DNA from: Petrolisthes cinctipes
Taxonomy: Eukaryota > Arthropoda > Malacostraca > Decapoda > Porcellanidae
Length of the DNA stretch: 64,000 bases
NCBI GenBank assembly: GCA_033782935.1
Contig: JAWQEG010001306.1
Span: 2,418,001 to 2,482,000, forward strand
Direction of reading: 5' to 3'
Under the pieces are notes generated by a model that searched no databases, had not been told where the DNA came from, and saw only the letters and a list, made by a program, of their open reading frames with translations. A program made the position numbers and the translations under genes. Below, one piece after another: positions 10,216 through 24,051 of the stretch. Each line of letters begins with the position of its first letter. The first letter of the stretch is position 1.

Positions 10216-12737
10216 AAAATTCGATATTTAGGGGTCCCAGAAGCGATCTGTACATGCCTACTCCGTGTTAGAGTATTTTCAAAATACATGCTCAAAACAT
10301 ACTGAAAATCGATCTTTTAGGTGCACAAAAGTCGATATGTGCATGCATCTTCAGTACCCGTTTATATCTCAAATTCAGGCTCAAAACACCCGAAAATTCA
10401 ATATTTTGGGGTCCCAGAAGCAATCTGTACATGCCTACTCAGTGTTAGAGTATTTTCAAAATACAGGCCCAAAACATGCTGAAAATCGATATTTTAGATG
10501 CCCAAAGTCAATATGTGCATGTATCTTCTGTACCCGTTTATATCTCAAATTCAGGCTCAAAACACCCGAAAATTCAATATTTTGGGGTCCCAGAAGCAAT
10601 CTGTACATGCCTACACAGTGCTAGAATATTTTCACAATATAGGCTAAAAACATGCTAAAAATCGACATTTTAGGTGCCAAAAAATCGATATCTCAAATTC
10701 AGTCCCAAAAAACCCGAAAATTAGATATTTAGAGGTCCCAGAAGGTATCTGTACATGCCTACTCCGTGTTAGAGTATTTTCAAAATACAGGCCAAAAACA
10801 TACTGAAAATCGATCTTTTAGGTGCCCAAAAGTCGATATGTGCATGCATCTTCTGTACCCGTTTATATCTCAAATTCTGGCCCTAAACACCCGAAAATTC
10901 GATATTTTGGGGTCCCAGAAGCGATCTGTACATGCCTACTCCGTGTTAGAGTATTTTCAAAATTCAGGCCCAAAACATGCTGAAAATCGATATTTTTGGT
11001 GCCTAAAGTCAATATGTGCATGTATCTTCTGTACCCGTTTATATCTCAAATTCAGGCTCAAAACACCCGAAAATTCAATATTTTGGGGTCCCAGAAGCAA
11101 TCTGTACAGTGCTAGAATATTTACAAAATATAGGCTAAAAACATGCTAAAAATCGATCTTTTAGGTGACAAAAAATCGATATCTCAAATTCAGTCCCAAA
11201 ACACCCGAAAATTCGATATTTAGGGGTCCCAGAAGCGATCTGTACATGCCTACTCCGTGTTAGAGTATTTTCAAAATACATGCTCAAAACATACTGAAAA
11301 TCGATTTTTTAGGTGCACAAAAGTCGATATGTGCATGCATCTTCAGTACCCGTTTATATCTCAAATTCAGGCTCAAAACACCCGAAAATTCGATATTTTG
11401 GGGTCCCAGAAGCGATCTGTACATGCCTACTCCGTGTTAGAGTATTTTCAAAATACAGGCCCAAAACATGCTGAAAATCGATATTTTTGGTGCCCAAAGT
11501 CAATATGTGCATGTATCTTCTGTTCCCGTTTATATCTCAAATTCAGGCTCAAAACACCCGAAAATTCAATATTTTGGGGTCCCAGAAGCAATCTGTACAT
11601 GCCTACTCAGTGCTAGAATATTTTCAAAATATAGGCTAAAAACATGCTAAAAATCGATCTTTTAGGTGCCAAAAAGTCGATATCTCAAATTCAGTCCCAA
11701 AATACCCGAAAATTCGATATTTAGGGGTCCCAGAAGCGATCTGTCCATGCCTACTCCGTATTAGAGTATTTTCAAAATACATACTCAAAACATACTGAAA
11801 ATCGATCTTTTAGGTGAACAAAAGTCGATATGTGCATGCATCTTCAGTACCCGTTTATATCTCAAATTCAGGCTCAAAACACCCGAAAATTCAATATTTT
11901 GGGGTCCCAGAAGCAATCTGTACATGCCTACTCAGTGTTAGAGTATTTTCAAAATACAGGCCCAAAACATGCTGAAAATCGATATTTTAGATGCCCAAAG
12001 TCAATATGTGCATGTATCTTCTGTACCCGTTTATATCTCAAATTCAGGCTCAAAACACCCGAAAATTCAATATTTTGGGGTCCCAGAAGCAATCTGTACA
12101 TGCCTACACAGTGCTAGAATATTTTCACAATATAGGCTAAAAACATGCTAAAAATCGACATTTTAGGTGCCAAAAAATCGATATCTCAAATTCAGTCCCA
12201 AAACACCCGAAAATTCGATATTTAGAGGTCCCAGAAGGTATCTGTAAATGCCTACTCCGTGTTAGAGTATTTTCAAAATACAGGCCAAAAACATACTGAA
12301 AATCGATCTTTTAGGTGCCCAAAAGTCGATATGTGCATGCATCTTCTGTACCCGTTTATATCTCAAATTCTGGCCCTAAACACCCGAAAATTCGATATTT
12401 TGGGGTCCCAGAAGCGATCTGTACATGCCTAATCCGTTTTAGAGTATTTTCAAAATTCAGGCCCAAAACATGCTGAAAATCGATATTTTTGGTGCCCAAA
12501 GTCAATATGTGCATGTATCTTCTGTACCCGTTTATATCTCAAATTCAGGCTCAAAACACCCGAAAATTCAATATTTTGGGGTCCCAGAAGCAATCTGTAC
12601 AGTGCTAGAATATTTACAAAATATAGGCTAAAAACATGCTAAAAATCGATCTTTTAGGTGCCAAAAAGTCGATATCTCAAATTCAGTCCCAAAACACCCG
12701 AAAATTCGATATTTAGGGGTCCCAGAAGCGATCTGTA
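10216..12737 (+). repeat. 2485-bp tandem duplication, copy 2
   Basis: Repeats copy 1 monomer by monomer from 10265. Matching to copy 1 begins just after an A/G difference at 7730 versus 10215 and ends at a C/T difference at 10253 versus 12738. The shared private variants lie near 10711, 11165, 11740 and 12428. The lack of visible differences makes this the youngest large event in the window, or an assembly duplication. Confidence 0.92.
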
Positions 12738-14254
12738 TATGCCTACTCCGTGTTAGAGTATTTTCAAAATACATGCTCAAAACATACTGAAAATCGATCT
12801 TTTAGGTGCACAAAAGTCGATATGTGCATGCATCTTCAGTTCCCGTTTATATCTCAAATTCAGGCTCAAAACACCCGAAAATTCGATATTTTGGGGTCCC
12901 AGAAGCGATCTGTACATGCCTACTCCGTGTTAGAGTATTTTCAAAATTCAGGCCCAAAACATGCTGAAAATCGATATTTTTGGTGCCCAAAGCCAATATG
13001 TGCATGTATCTTCTGTTACCGTTTATATCTCAAATTCAGCCTCAAAACACCCGAAAATTCAATATTTTGGGGTCCCAGAAGCAATCTGTACATGCCTACA
13101 CAGTGCTAGAATATTTTCAAAATATAGGCTAAAAACATGCTAAAAATCGACATTTTAGGAGCCAAAAAATCTATATCTCAAATTCAGTCCCAAAACACCC
13201 GAAAATTCGATATTTAGAGGTCCTAGAATGTATCTGTACATGCCTACTCCGTGTTAGAGTATTTTCAAAATACATGCTCAAAACATACTGAAAATCGATC
13301 TTTTAGGTGCACAAAAGTCGATATGTGCATGCATCTTCAGTACCCGTTTATATCTCAAATTCAGGCTCAAAACACCCGAAAATTCAATATTTTGGGGTCC
13401 CAGAAGCAATCTGTACATGCCTACTCAGTGTTAGAGTATTTTCAAAATACAGGCCCAAAACATGCTGAAAATCGATATTTTAGATGCCCAAAGTCAATAT
13501 GTGCATGTATCTTCTTTACACGTTTATATCTCAAATTCAGGCTCAAAACACCCGAAAATTCAATATTTTGGTGTCCCAGAAGCAATCTGTTCATGCCTAC
13601 ACAGTGCTAGAATATTTTCAAAATATAGGCTAAAAACATGCTAAAAATCGACATTTTAGGTGCCAAAAAATCGATATCTCAAATTCAGTCCCAAAACACC
13701 CGAAAATTCGATATTTTGGGGTCCCAGAAGCGATCTGTACATGCCTACTCCGTGTTAGAGTTTTTTCAAAATTCAGGCCCAAAACATGCTGAAAATCGAT
13801 ATTTTTGGTGCCCAAAGTCAATATCTGCATGTATCTTCTGTACCAGTTTATATCTCAAATTCAGGCTCAAAACACCCGAAAATTCAATATTTTGGGGTCC
13901 CAGAAGCAATCTGTACATGCCTACACAGTGCTAGAATATTTTCAAAATATAGGCTAAAAACATGCTAAAAATCGACATTTTAGGTGCCAAAAAATCGATA
14001 TCTCAAATTCAGTCCCAAAACACCCGAAAATTCGATATTTAGAGGTCCCAGAAGGTATCTGTACATGCCTACTCCGTGTTAGAGTATTTTCAAAATACAG
14101 GCCAAAAACATACTGAAAATCGATCTTTTAGGTGCCCAAAAGTCGATATGTGCATGCATCTTCTGTACCCGTTTATATCTCAAATTCTGGCCCTAAACAC
14201 CCGAAAATTCGATATTTTGGGGTCTTCCAGAAGCGATCTGTACATGCCTACTCC
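12738..14254 (+). repeat. Array block: mixed trimers with a missing A monomer
   Basis: Order: A1 12750, B2, C1; A1 13251, B1, C1 13604; then B2 13752 directly after C1 with no A, C1 13928; A2 14076. The C monomer at 13604 ends with an A2-like tail (tcgatatttt, gcgatctg, ctactcc). The A2 at 14076 is 179 bp because gggtcttccag replaces gggtcccag. Confidence 0.8.
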
Positions 14255-15757
14255 GTGTTAGAGTATTTTCAAAATTCAGGCCCAAAACATGCTGAAAATC
14301 GATATTTTTGGTGCCCAAAGTCAATATGTGCATGTATCTACTGTACCCGTTTATATCTCAAATTCAGGCTCAAAACACCCGAAAATTCAATATTTTGGGG
14401 TCCCAGAAGCAATCTGTACATGCCTACTCAGTGCTAGAATATTTTCAAAATATAGGCTAAAACCATGCTAAAAATCGATCTTTTAGGTGCCAAAAAGTCG
14501 ATATCTCAAATTCAGTCTCAAAACACCCGAAAATTCGATATGTAGGGGTCCCAGAAGCGATCTGTACATGCCTACTCCGTGTTAGAGTATTTTCAAAATA
14601 CATGCTCAAAACATACTGAAAATCGATCTTTTAGGTGCACAAAAGTCGATATGTGCATGCATCTTCAGTACCCGTTTATATCTCAAATTCAGGCTCAAAA
14701 CACCCGAAAATTCAATATTTTGGGGTCCCAGAAGCAATCTGTACATGCCTACTCAGTGTTAGAGTATTTTCAAAATACAGGCCCAAAACATGCTGAAAAT
14801 CGATAATTTAGATGCCCAAAGTCAATATGTGCATGTATCTTCTGTACCCGTTTATATCTCAAATTCAGGCTCAAAACACCCGAAAATTCAATATTTTGGG
14901 GTCCCAGAAGCAATCTGTACATGCCTACTCAGTGCTAGAATATTTTCAAAATATAGGCTAAAAACATGCTAAAAATCGATCTTTTAGGTGCCAAAAAGTC
15001 GATATCTCAAATTCAGTCCCAAAACACCCGAAAATTCGATATTTAGAGGTCCCAGAAGGTATCTGTACATGCCTACTCCGTGTTAGAGTATTTTCAAAAT
15101 ACAGGCCAAAAACATACTGAAAATCGATCATTTAGGTGCCCAAAAGTCGATATGTGCATGCATCTTCTGTACCCGTTTATATCTCAAATTCTGGCCCTAA
15201 ACACCCGAAAATTCGATATTTTGGGGTCCCAGAAGCGATCTGTACATGCCTACTCCGTGTTAGAGTATTTTCAAAATACAGGCCCAAAACATGCTGAAAA
15301 TCGATATTTTAGATGCCCAAAGTCAATATGTGCATGTATCTTCTGTACCCGTTTATATCTCAAATTCAGGCTCAAAACACCCGAAAATTCAATATTTTGG
15401 GGTCACAGAAGCAATCTGTACATGCCTACACAGTGCTAGAATATTTTCAAAATATAGGCTAAAAACATGCTAAAAATCGACATTTTAGGTGCCAAAAAAT
15501 CGATATCTCAAATTCAGTCCCAAAACACCCGAAAATTCGATATTTACGGGTCCCAGAAGGTATCTGTACATGCCTACTCCGTGTTAGAGTATTTTCAAAA
15601 TACAGGCCAAAAACATACTGAAAATCGATCTTTTAGGTGCCCAAAAGTCGATATGTGCATGCATCTTATGTACCCGTTTATATCTCAAATTCTGGCCCTA
15701 AACACCCGAAAATTCGATATTTTGGGGTCCCAGAAGCGATCTGTACATGCCTACTCC
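14255..15757 (+). repeat. 1503-bp repeat, copy 1
   Basis: Order: B2 14255, C2; A1 14579, B1, C2; A2 15080, B1, C1; A2 15581. Variants also found 1503 bp downstream: gtatctactgtaccc (about 14335), gatatgtagggg (about 14537) and cgataatttagatg (about 14803). Confidence 0.8.
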
Positions 15758-17239
15758 GTGTTAGAGTATTTTCAAAATTCAGGCCCAAAACATGCTGAAA
15801 ATCGATATTTTTGGTGCCCAAAGTCAATATGTGCATGTATCTACTGTACCCGTTTATATCTCAAATTCAGGCTCAAAACACCCGGAAATTCAATATTTTG
15901 GGGTCCCAGAAGCAATCTGTACATGCCTACTCAGTGCTAGAATATTTTCAAAATATAGGCTAAAAACATGCTAAAAATCGATCTTTTAGGTGCCAAAAAG
16001 TCGATATCTCAAATTCAGTCCCAAAACACCCGAAAATTCGATATGTAGGGGTCCCAGAAGCGATCTGTACATGCCTTCTCCGTGTTAGAGTATTTTCAAA
16101 ATACATGCTCAAAACATACTGAAAATCGATCTTTTAGGTGCACAAAAGTCGATATGTGCATGCATCTTCAGTACCCGTTTATATCTCAAATTCAGGCTCA
16201 AAACACCCGAAAATTCAATATTTTGGGGTCCCAGAAGCAATCTGTACATGCCTACTCAGTGTTAGAGTATTTTCAAAATACAGGCCCAAAACATGCTGAA
16301 AATCGATAATTTAGATGCCCAAAGTCAATATGTGCATGTATCTTCTGTACCCGTTTATATCTCAAATTCAGGCTCAAAACACCCGAAAATTCAATATTTT
16401 GGGGTCCCAGAAGCAATCTGTACAGTGCTAGAATATTTTCAAAATATAGGCTAAAAACATGCTAAAAATCGATCTTTTAGGTGCCAAAAAGTCGATATCT
16501 CAAATTCAGTCCCAAAACACCCGAAAATTCGATATTTAGGGGTCCCAGAAGCGATCTGTGCATGCCTACTCCGTGTTAGAGTATTTTCAAAATACATGCT
16601 AAAAACATACTGAAAATCGATCTTTTAGGTGCACAAAAGTCGATATGTGCATGCATCTTCAGTACCCGTTTATATCTCAAATTCAGGCTCAAAACACCCG
16701 AAAATTCAATATTTTGGGGTCCCAGAAGCAATCTGTACATGCCTACTCAGTGTTAGAGTATTTTCAAAATTCAGGCCCAAAACATGCTGAAAATCGATAT
16801 TTTTGGTGCCCAAAGTCAATATGTGCATGTATCTTCTGTACCCGTTTATATCTCAAATTCAGGCTCAAAACACCCGAAAATTCAATATTTTGGGGTCCCA
16901 GAAGCAATCTGTACATGCCTACTCAGTGTTAGAGTATTTTCAAAATACAGGCCCAAAACATGCTGAAAATCGATATTTTAGATGCCTAAAGTCAATATGT
17001 GCATGTATCTTCTGTACCCGTTTATATCTCAAATTCAGGCTCAAAACACCCGAAAATTCAATATTTTGGGGTCCCAGAAGCAATCTGTACAGTGCTAGAA
17101 TATTTTCAAAATATAGGCTAAAAACATGCTAAAAATCGATCTTTAAGGTGCCAAAAAGTCGATATCTCAAATTCAGTCCCAAAACACCCGAAAATTCGAT
17201 ATTTAGGGGTCCCAGAAGCGATCTGTACATGCCTACTCC
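15758..17239 (+). repeat. 1503-bp repeat, copy 2, then mixed trimers
   Basis: Order: B2 15758, C2; A1 16082, B1 with the 10-bp deletion, C2; A1 16573, B2 16750, B1 16926 with the 10-bp deletion, C2 17092. The shared variants sit near 15838, 16040 and 16306. Resemblance to copy 1 stops near 16420, where copy 2 has the short junction and copy 1 the full one. Confidence 0.78.
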
Positions 17240-19381
17240 GTGTTAGAGTATTTTCCAAATAAATGCTCAAAACATACTGAAAATCGATCTTTTAGGTGCA
17301 CAAAAGTCGATATGTGCATGCATCTTCAGTACCCATTTATATCTCAAATTCAGGCTCAAAACACCCGAAAATTCGAGATTTTGGGGTCCCAGAAGCAATC
17401 TGTACATGCCTACTCAGTGTTAGAGTATTTTCAAAATACAGGCCCAAAACATGCTGAAAATTGATATTTTAGATGCCCAAAGTCAATATGTGCATGTATC
17501 TTCTGTACCCGTTTATATCTCAAATTCAGGCTCAAAACACCCGAAAATTCAATATTTTGGGGTCCCAGAAGCAATCTGTACATGCCTACACAGTGCTAGA
17601 ATATTTTCAAAATATAGGCTAAAAACAAGCTAAAAATCGACATTTTAGGTGTCAAAAAATCGATATCTCAAATTCAGTCCCAAAACACCCGAAAATTCGA
17701 TAATTAGAGGTCCCAGAAGGTATCTGTACATGCCTACTCCGTGTTAGAGTATTTTCAAAATACAGGCCAAAAACATTCTGAAAATCGATCTTTTAGGTGC
17801 CCAAAAGTCGATATGTGCATGCATCTTCTGTACCCGTTTATATCTCAAATTCTGGCCCTAAACACCCGAAAATTCGATATTTTGGGGTCCCAGAAGCGAT
17901 CTGTACATGCCTACTCCGTGTTAGAGTATTTTCAAAATATAGGCTAAAAATATGCTAAAAATCGATCTTTTAGGTGCCAAAAAGTCGATATCTCAAATTC
18001 AGTCCCAAAACACCCGAAAATTCGATATTTAGGGGTTCCAGAAGCGATCTGTACATGCCTACTCCGTGTTAGAGTATTTTCAAAATACATGCTCAAAACA
18101 TACTGAAAATCGATCTTTTAGGTGCACAAAAGTCGATATGTGCATGCATCTTCAGTACCCGTTTATATCTCAAATTCAGGCTCAAAACACCCGAAAATTC
18201 AATATTTTGGGGTCCCAGAAGCAATCTGTACATGCCTACTCAGTGTTAGAGTATTTTCAAAATACAGGCCCAAAACATGCTGAAAAACGATATTTTAGAT
18301 GCCCAAAGTCAATATGTGCATGCATCTTCTGTACCCGTTTATATCTCAAATTCAGGCTCAAAACACCCGAAAATTCAATATTTTGGGGTCCCAGAAGCAA
18401 TCTGTACATGCCTACACAGTGCTAGAATATTTTCAAAATATAGGCTAAAAACATGCTAAAAATCGTCATTTTAGGTGCCAAAAAATCGATATCTCAAATT
18501 CAGTCCCAAAACACCCGAAAATTCGATATTTAGAGGTCCCAGAAGGTATCTGTACATGCCTACTCCGTGTTAGAGTATTTTCAAAATTCAGGCCCAAAAC
18601 ATGCTGAAAATCGATATTTTTGGTGCCCAAAGTCAATATGTGCATGTATCTTCTGTACCCGTTTATATCTCAAATTCTGGCTCAAAACACCCGAAAATTC
18701 AATATTTTAGGGTCCCAGAAGCAATCTGTACATGCCTACTCAGTGCTAGAATATTTTCAAAATATAGGCTAAAAACATGCTAAAAATCGATCTTTTAGGT
18801 GCCAAAAATTCGATATCTCAAATTCAGTCCCAAAACACCCGAAAATTCGATATTTAGGGGTCCCAGAAGCGATCTGTACATGCTTACTCCGTGTTAGAGT
18901 ATTTTCAAAATACATGCTCAAAACATACTGAAAATCGATCTTTTAGGTGCACAAAAGTCGATATGTGCATGCATCTTCAGTACCCGTTTATATCTCAAAT
19001 TCAGGCTCAAAACACCCGAAAATTCAATATTTTGGGGTCCCAGAAGCAATCTGTACATGCCTACTCAGTGTTAGAGTATTTTCAAAATACAGGCCCAAAA
19101 CATGCTGAAAATCGATATTTTAGATGCCCAAAGTCAATATGTGCATGTATCTTCTGTACCCGTTTATATCTCAAATTCAGGCTCAAAACACCCGAAAATT
19201 CAATATTTTGGGGTCCCAGAAGCAATCTGTACAGTGCTAGAATATTTTCAAAATATAGGCTAAAAACATGCTAAAAATCGATCTTTTAGGTGCCAAAAAG
19301 TCGATATCTCAAATTCAGTCCCAAAACACCCGAAAATTCGATATTTAGGGGTCCCAGAAGCGATCTGTACATGCCTACTCC
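17240..19381 (+). repeat. Segmental copy 1 of a 2.1-2.5 kb block
   Basis: Order: A1B1C1 17240; A2 17741, C2 17918; A1B1C1 18066; B2 18567, C2 18743; A1B1C2 18891. Variants shared with 19382-21886 include gataattagagg, ggggttccagaagcg, the sequence tctggctc followed by attttaggg, and catgcttactcc. The offset to the partner steps from 2142 to 2318 to 2495, that is by one B (176) and then one A (177), because this copy lacks a B after 17741 and an A before 18567. Confidence 0.82.
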
Positions 19382-21886
19382 GTGTTAGAGTATTTTAAAA
19401 ATACATGCTCAAAACATACTGAAAATCGATCTTTTAGGTGCACAAAAGTCGATATGTGCATGCATCTTCAGTACCCGTTTATATCTCAAATTCAGGCTCA
19501 AAACACCCGAAAATTCGAGATTATGGGGTCCCAGAAGCGATCTGTACATGCCTACTCAGTGTTAGAGTATTTTCAAAATACAGGCCCAAAACATGCTGAA
19601 AATCGATATTTTAGATGCCCAAAGTCAATATGTGCATGTATCTTCTGTACCCGTTTATATCTCAAATTCAGGCTCAAAACACCCGAAAATTCAATATTTT
19701 GGGGTCCCAGAAGCAATCTGTACATGCCTACACAGTGCTAGAATATTTTCAAAATATAGGCTAAAAACATGCTAAAAATCGACATTTTAGGTGTCAAAAA
19801 ATCGATATCTCAAATTCAGTCCCAAAATACCCGAAAATTCGATAATTAGAGGTCCCAGAAGGTATCTGTACATGCCTACTCCGTGTTAGAGTATTTTCAA
19901 AATACAGGCCAAAAACATTCTGAAAATCGATCTTTTAGGTGCACAAAAGTCGATATGTGCATGCATCTTCTGTACCCGTTTATATCTCAAATTCTGGCCC
20001 TAAACACCCGAAAATTCGATATTTTGGGGTCCCAGAAGCGATCTGTACATGCCTACTCCGTGTTAGAGTATTTTCAAAATTCAGGCCCAAAACATGCTGA
20101 AAATTGATATTTTTGGTGCCCAAAGTCAATATGTGCATGTATCTTCTGTACCCGTTTATATCTCAAATTCAGGCTCAAAACACCCGAAAATTCAATATTT
20201 TGGGGTCCCAGAAGCAATCTGTACATGCCTACTCAGTGCTAGAATATTTTCAAAATATAGGCTAAAAATATGCTAAAAATCGATCTTTTAGGTGCCAAAA
20301 AGTCGATATCTCAAATTCAGTCCCAAAACACCCGAAAATTCGATATTTAGGGGTTCCAGAAGCGATCTGTACATGCCTACTCCGTGTTAGAGTATTTTCA
20401 AAATACATGCTCAAAACATACTGAAAATCGATCTTTTAGGTGCACAAAAGTCGATATGTGCATGCATCTTCAGTACCCGTTTATATCTCAAATTCAGGCT
20501 CAAAACACCCGAAAATTCAATATTTTGGGGTCCCAGAAGCAATCTGTACATGCCTACTCAGTGTTAGAGTATTTTCAAAATACAGGCCCAAAACATGCTG
20601 AAAATCGATATTTTAGATGCCCAAAGTCAATATGTGCATGTATCTTCTGTACCCGTTTATATCTCAAATTCAGGCTCAAAACACCCGAAAATTCAATATT
20701 TTGGGGTCCCAGAAGCAATCTGTACATGCCTACACAGTGCTAGAATATTTTCAAAATATAGGCTAAAAACATGCTAAAAATCTACATTTTAGGTGCCAAA
20801 AAATCGATATCTCAAATTCAGTCCCAAAACACCCGAAAATTCGATATTTAGAGGTCCCAGAAGGTATCTGTACATGCCTACTCCGTGTTAGAGTATTTTC
20901 AAAATACAGGCCAAAAACATACTGAAAATCGATCTTTTAGGTGCCCAAAAGTCGATATGTGCATGCATCTTCTGTACCCGTTTATATCTCAAATTCTGGC
21001 CCTAAACACCCGAAAATTCAATATTTTGGGGTCCCAGAAGCGATCTGTACATGCCTACTCCATGTTAGAGTATTTTCAAAATTCAGGCCCAAAACATGCT
21101 GAAAATCGATATTTTTGGTGCCCAAAGTCAATATGTGCATGTATCTTCTGTACCCGTTTATATCTCAAATTCTGGCTCAAAACACCCGAAAATTCAATAT
21201 TTTAGGGTCCCAGAAGCAATCTGTACATGCCTACTCAGTGCTAGAATATTTTCAAAATATAGGCTAAAAACATGCTAAAAATCGATCTTTTAGGTGCCAA
21301 AAAGTCGATATCTCAAATTCAGTCCCAAAACACCCGAAAATTCGATATTTAGGGGTCCCAGAAGCGATCTGTACATGCTTACTCCGTGTTAGAGTATTTT
21401 CAAAATACATGCTCAAAACATACTGAAAATCGATCTTTTAGGTGCACAAAAGTCGATATGTGCATGCATCTTCAGTACCCGTTTATATCTCAAATTCAGG
21501 CTCAAAACACCCGAAAATTCAATATTTTGGGGTCCCAGAAGCAATCTGTACATGCCTACTCAGTGTTAGAGTATTTTCAAAATACAGGCCCAAAACATGC
21601 TGAAAATCGATATTTTAGATGCCCAAAGTCAATATGTGCATGTATCTTCTGTACCCGTTTATATCTCAAATTCAGGCTCAAAACACCCGAAAATTCAATA
21701 TTTTGGGGTCCCAGAAGCAATCTGTACATGCCTACACAGTGCTAGAATATTTTCAAAATATAGGCTAAAAACATGCTAAAAATCGACATTTTAGGTGCCA
21801 AAAAATCGATATCTCAAATTCAGTCCCAAAACACCCGAAAATTCGATATTTAGAGGTCCCAGAAGGTATCTGTACATGCCTACTCC
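19382..21886 (+). repeat. Segmental copy 2, fully regular hexamers
   Basis: Order: A1B1C1 19382, A2B2C2 19883, A1B1C1 20384, A2B2C2 20885, A1B1C1 21386; every trimer is 501 or 502 bp. It keeps the B and the A that copy 1 lacks, so copy 1 most simply lost them after duplication, although gain here cannot be excluded. Confidence 0.82.
20384..21385 (+). repeat. Reference 1002-bp hexamer A1-B1-C1-A2-B2-C2
   Basis: Six monomers in full: A1 20384, B1 20561, C1 20737, A2 20885, B2 21062, C2 21238. The lengths add to 1002 bp, after which A1 restarts at 21386. This is the best description of the higher-order unit in ordered parts of the array. Elsewhere the order is broken by monomer loss, hybrid monomers and same-flavour neighbours. 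Confidence 0.88.
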
Positions 21887-24051
21887 GTGTTAGAGTATTT
21901 TCAAAATAGAGCCCAAAAACATACTGAAAATCGATCTTTTAGGTGCTCAAAAGTCGATATGTGCATTCATCTTCTGTACCCGTTTATATCTCAAATTCTG
22001 GCCCTAAACTCCCGAAAATTCGATATTTTGGGGTCCCAGAAGCGATCTGTACATGCCTACTCCGTGTTAAAGTATTTTAAAAAATCAGGCCCAAAACATG
22101 CTGAAAATCGATATTTTAGATGCCCAAAGTCAATATGTGCATGTATCTTCTGTACCCGTTTATATCTCAAATTCAGGCTCAAAACACCCGAAAATTCAAT
22201 ATTTTGGGGTCCCAGAAGCAATCTGTACATGCCTACTCAGTGCTAGAATATTTTCAAAATATAGGCTAAAAACATGCTAAAAATCGATCTTTTAGGTGCC
22301 AAAAAGTCGATATCTCAAATTCAGTCCCAAAACACCCGAAAATTCGATATTTAGGGGTCCCAGAAGCGATCTGTACATGCCTACTCCGTGTTAGAGTATT
22401 TTCAAAATACAGCCCAAAAACATACTGAAAATCGATCTTTTAGGAGCCCAAAAGTCGATATGTGCATTCATCTTCTGTACCCGTTTATATCTCAAATTCT
22501 GGCCCTAAACTCCCGAAAATTCGATATTTTGGGGTCCCAGAAGCGATCTGTACATGCCTACTCCGTGTTAGAGTATTTTCAAAATTCAGGCCCAAAACAT
22601 GCTGAAAATCGATATTTTTGGTGCCCAAAGTCAATATGTGCATGTATCTTCTCTACCCGTTTATATCTCAAATTCAGGCTCAAAACTCCCGAAAATTCAA
22701 TATTTTGGGGTCCCAGAAGCAATCTGTACATGCCTACTCTGTGTTAGAGTATTTTCAAAATACAGGCCCGAAACATGCTGAAAATCGATATTTTAGATGC
22801 CCAAAGTCAATATGTGCATGTATCTTCTGTACCCGTTTATATCTCAAATTCAGGCTCAAAACACCCGAAAATTCAATATTTTGGGGTCCCAGAAGCAATC
22901 TGTACAGTGCTAGAATATTTTCAAAATATAGGCTAAAAACATGCTAAAAATCGATCTTTTAGGTGCCAAAAAGTCGATATCTCAAATACAGTCCCAAAAC
23001 ACCCGAAAATTTGATATTTAGGGGTCCCAGAAGCGATCAGTACATGCCTACTCCGTGTTAGAGTATTTTCAAAATACGTGCTCAAAACATACTGAAAATC
23101 AATCTTTTAGGTGCACAAAAGTCGATATGTGCATGCATCTTCAGTACCCGTTTATATCTCAAATTCAGGCTCAAAACACCCGAAAATTCAATATTTTGGG
23201 GTCCCAGAAGCAATCTGTACATGCCTACTCAGTGTTAGAGTATTTTCAAAATACAGGCCCAAAACATGCTGAAAATCGATATTTTAGATGCCCAAAGTCA
23301 ATATGTGCATGTATCTTCTGTACCCGTTTATATCTCAAATTCAGGCTCAAAACACCCGAAAATTCAATATTTTGGGGTCCCAGAAGCAATCTGTACATGC
23401 CTACACAGTGCTAGAATATTTTCAAAATATAGGCTAAAAACATGCTAAAAATCGATCTTTTAGGTGCCAAAAAGTCGATATCTCAAATTCAGTCCCAAAA
23501 CACCCGAAAATTCGATATTTAGGGGTCCCAGAAGCGATCTGTACATGCCTACTCCGTGTTAGAGTATTTTTAAAATACATGCCCAAAAATATACTGAAAA
23601 TCGATCTTTTAGGTGCCCAAAAGTCGATATGTGCATTCATCTTCTGTACCCGTTTATATCTCAAATTCTGGCACTAAACTCCCGAAAATTCGAGATTTTG
23701 GGGTCCCAGAAGCGATCTGTACATGCCTACTCCGTGTTAGAGTATTTTCAAAATTCAGGCCCAAAACATGCTGAAAATCGATATTTTAGATGCCCAAAGT
23801 CAATATGTGCATGTATCTTCTGTACCCGTTTACATCTCAAATTCAGGCTCAAAACACCCGGAAATTCAATATTTTGGGGTCCCAGAAGCAATCTGTACAT
23901 GCCTACACAGTGCTAGAATATTTTCAAAATATAGGCTAAAAACATGCTAAAAATCGACATTTTAGGTGCCAAAAAATCGATATCTCAAATTTAGTCCCAA
24001 AACACCCGAAAATTCGATATTTAGAGGTCCCAGAAGGTACATGCCTACTCC
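21887..24051 (+). repeat. Array block with the A2' variant family
   Basis: Order: A2 21887, B1, C2; A2' 22388, B2, B1 22741 (10-bp deletion), C2; A1B1C2 23055; A2' 23556, B1, C1. A2' monomers carry gcattcatc and actcccgaaaat in place of gcatgcatc and cacccgaaaat. The same set reappears near 47940, 48442, 52918 and 56582. The C1 before 24052 has lost bases in gaaggtacatg. Confidence 0.8.

Noticed and set aside
7731..12737. Assembly artefact as the explanation for near-identical copies
   Set aside because: It cannot be excluded from the sequence alone, but several duplications of different age and breakpoint occur in the window, and most carry copy-specific differences, which fits real array evolution better.
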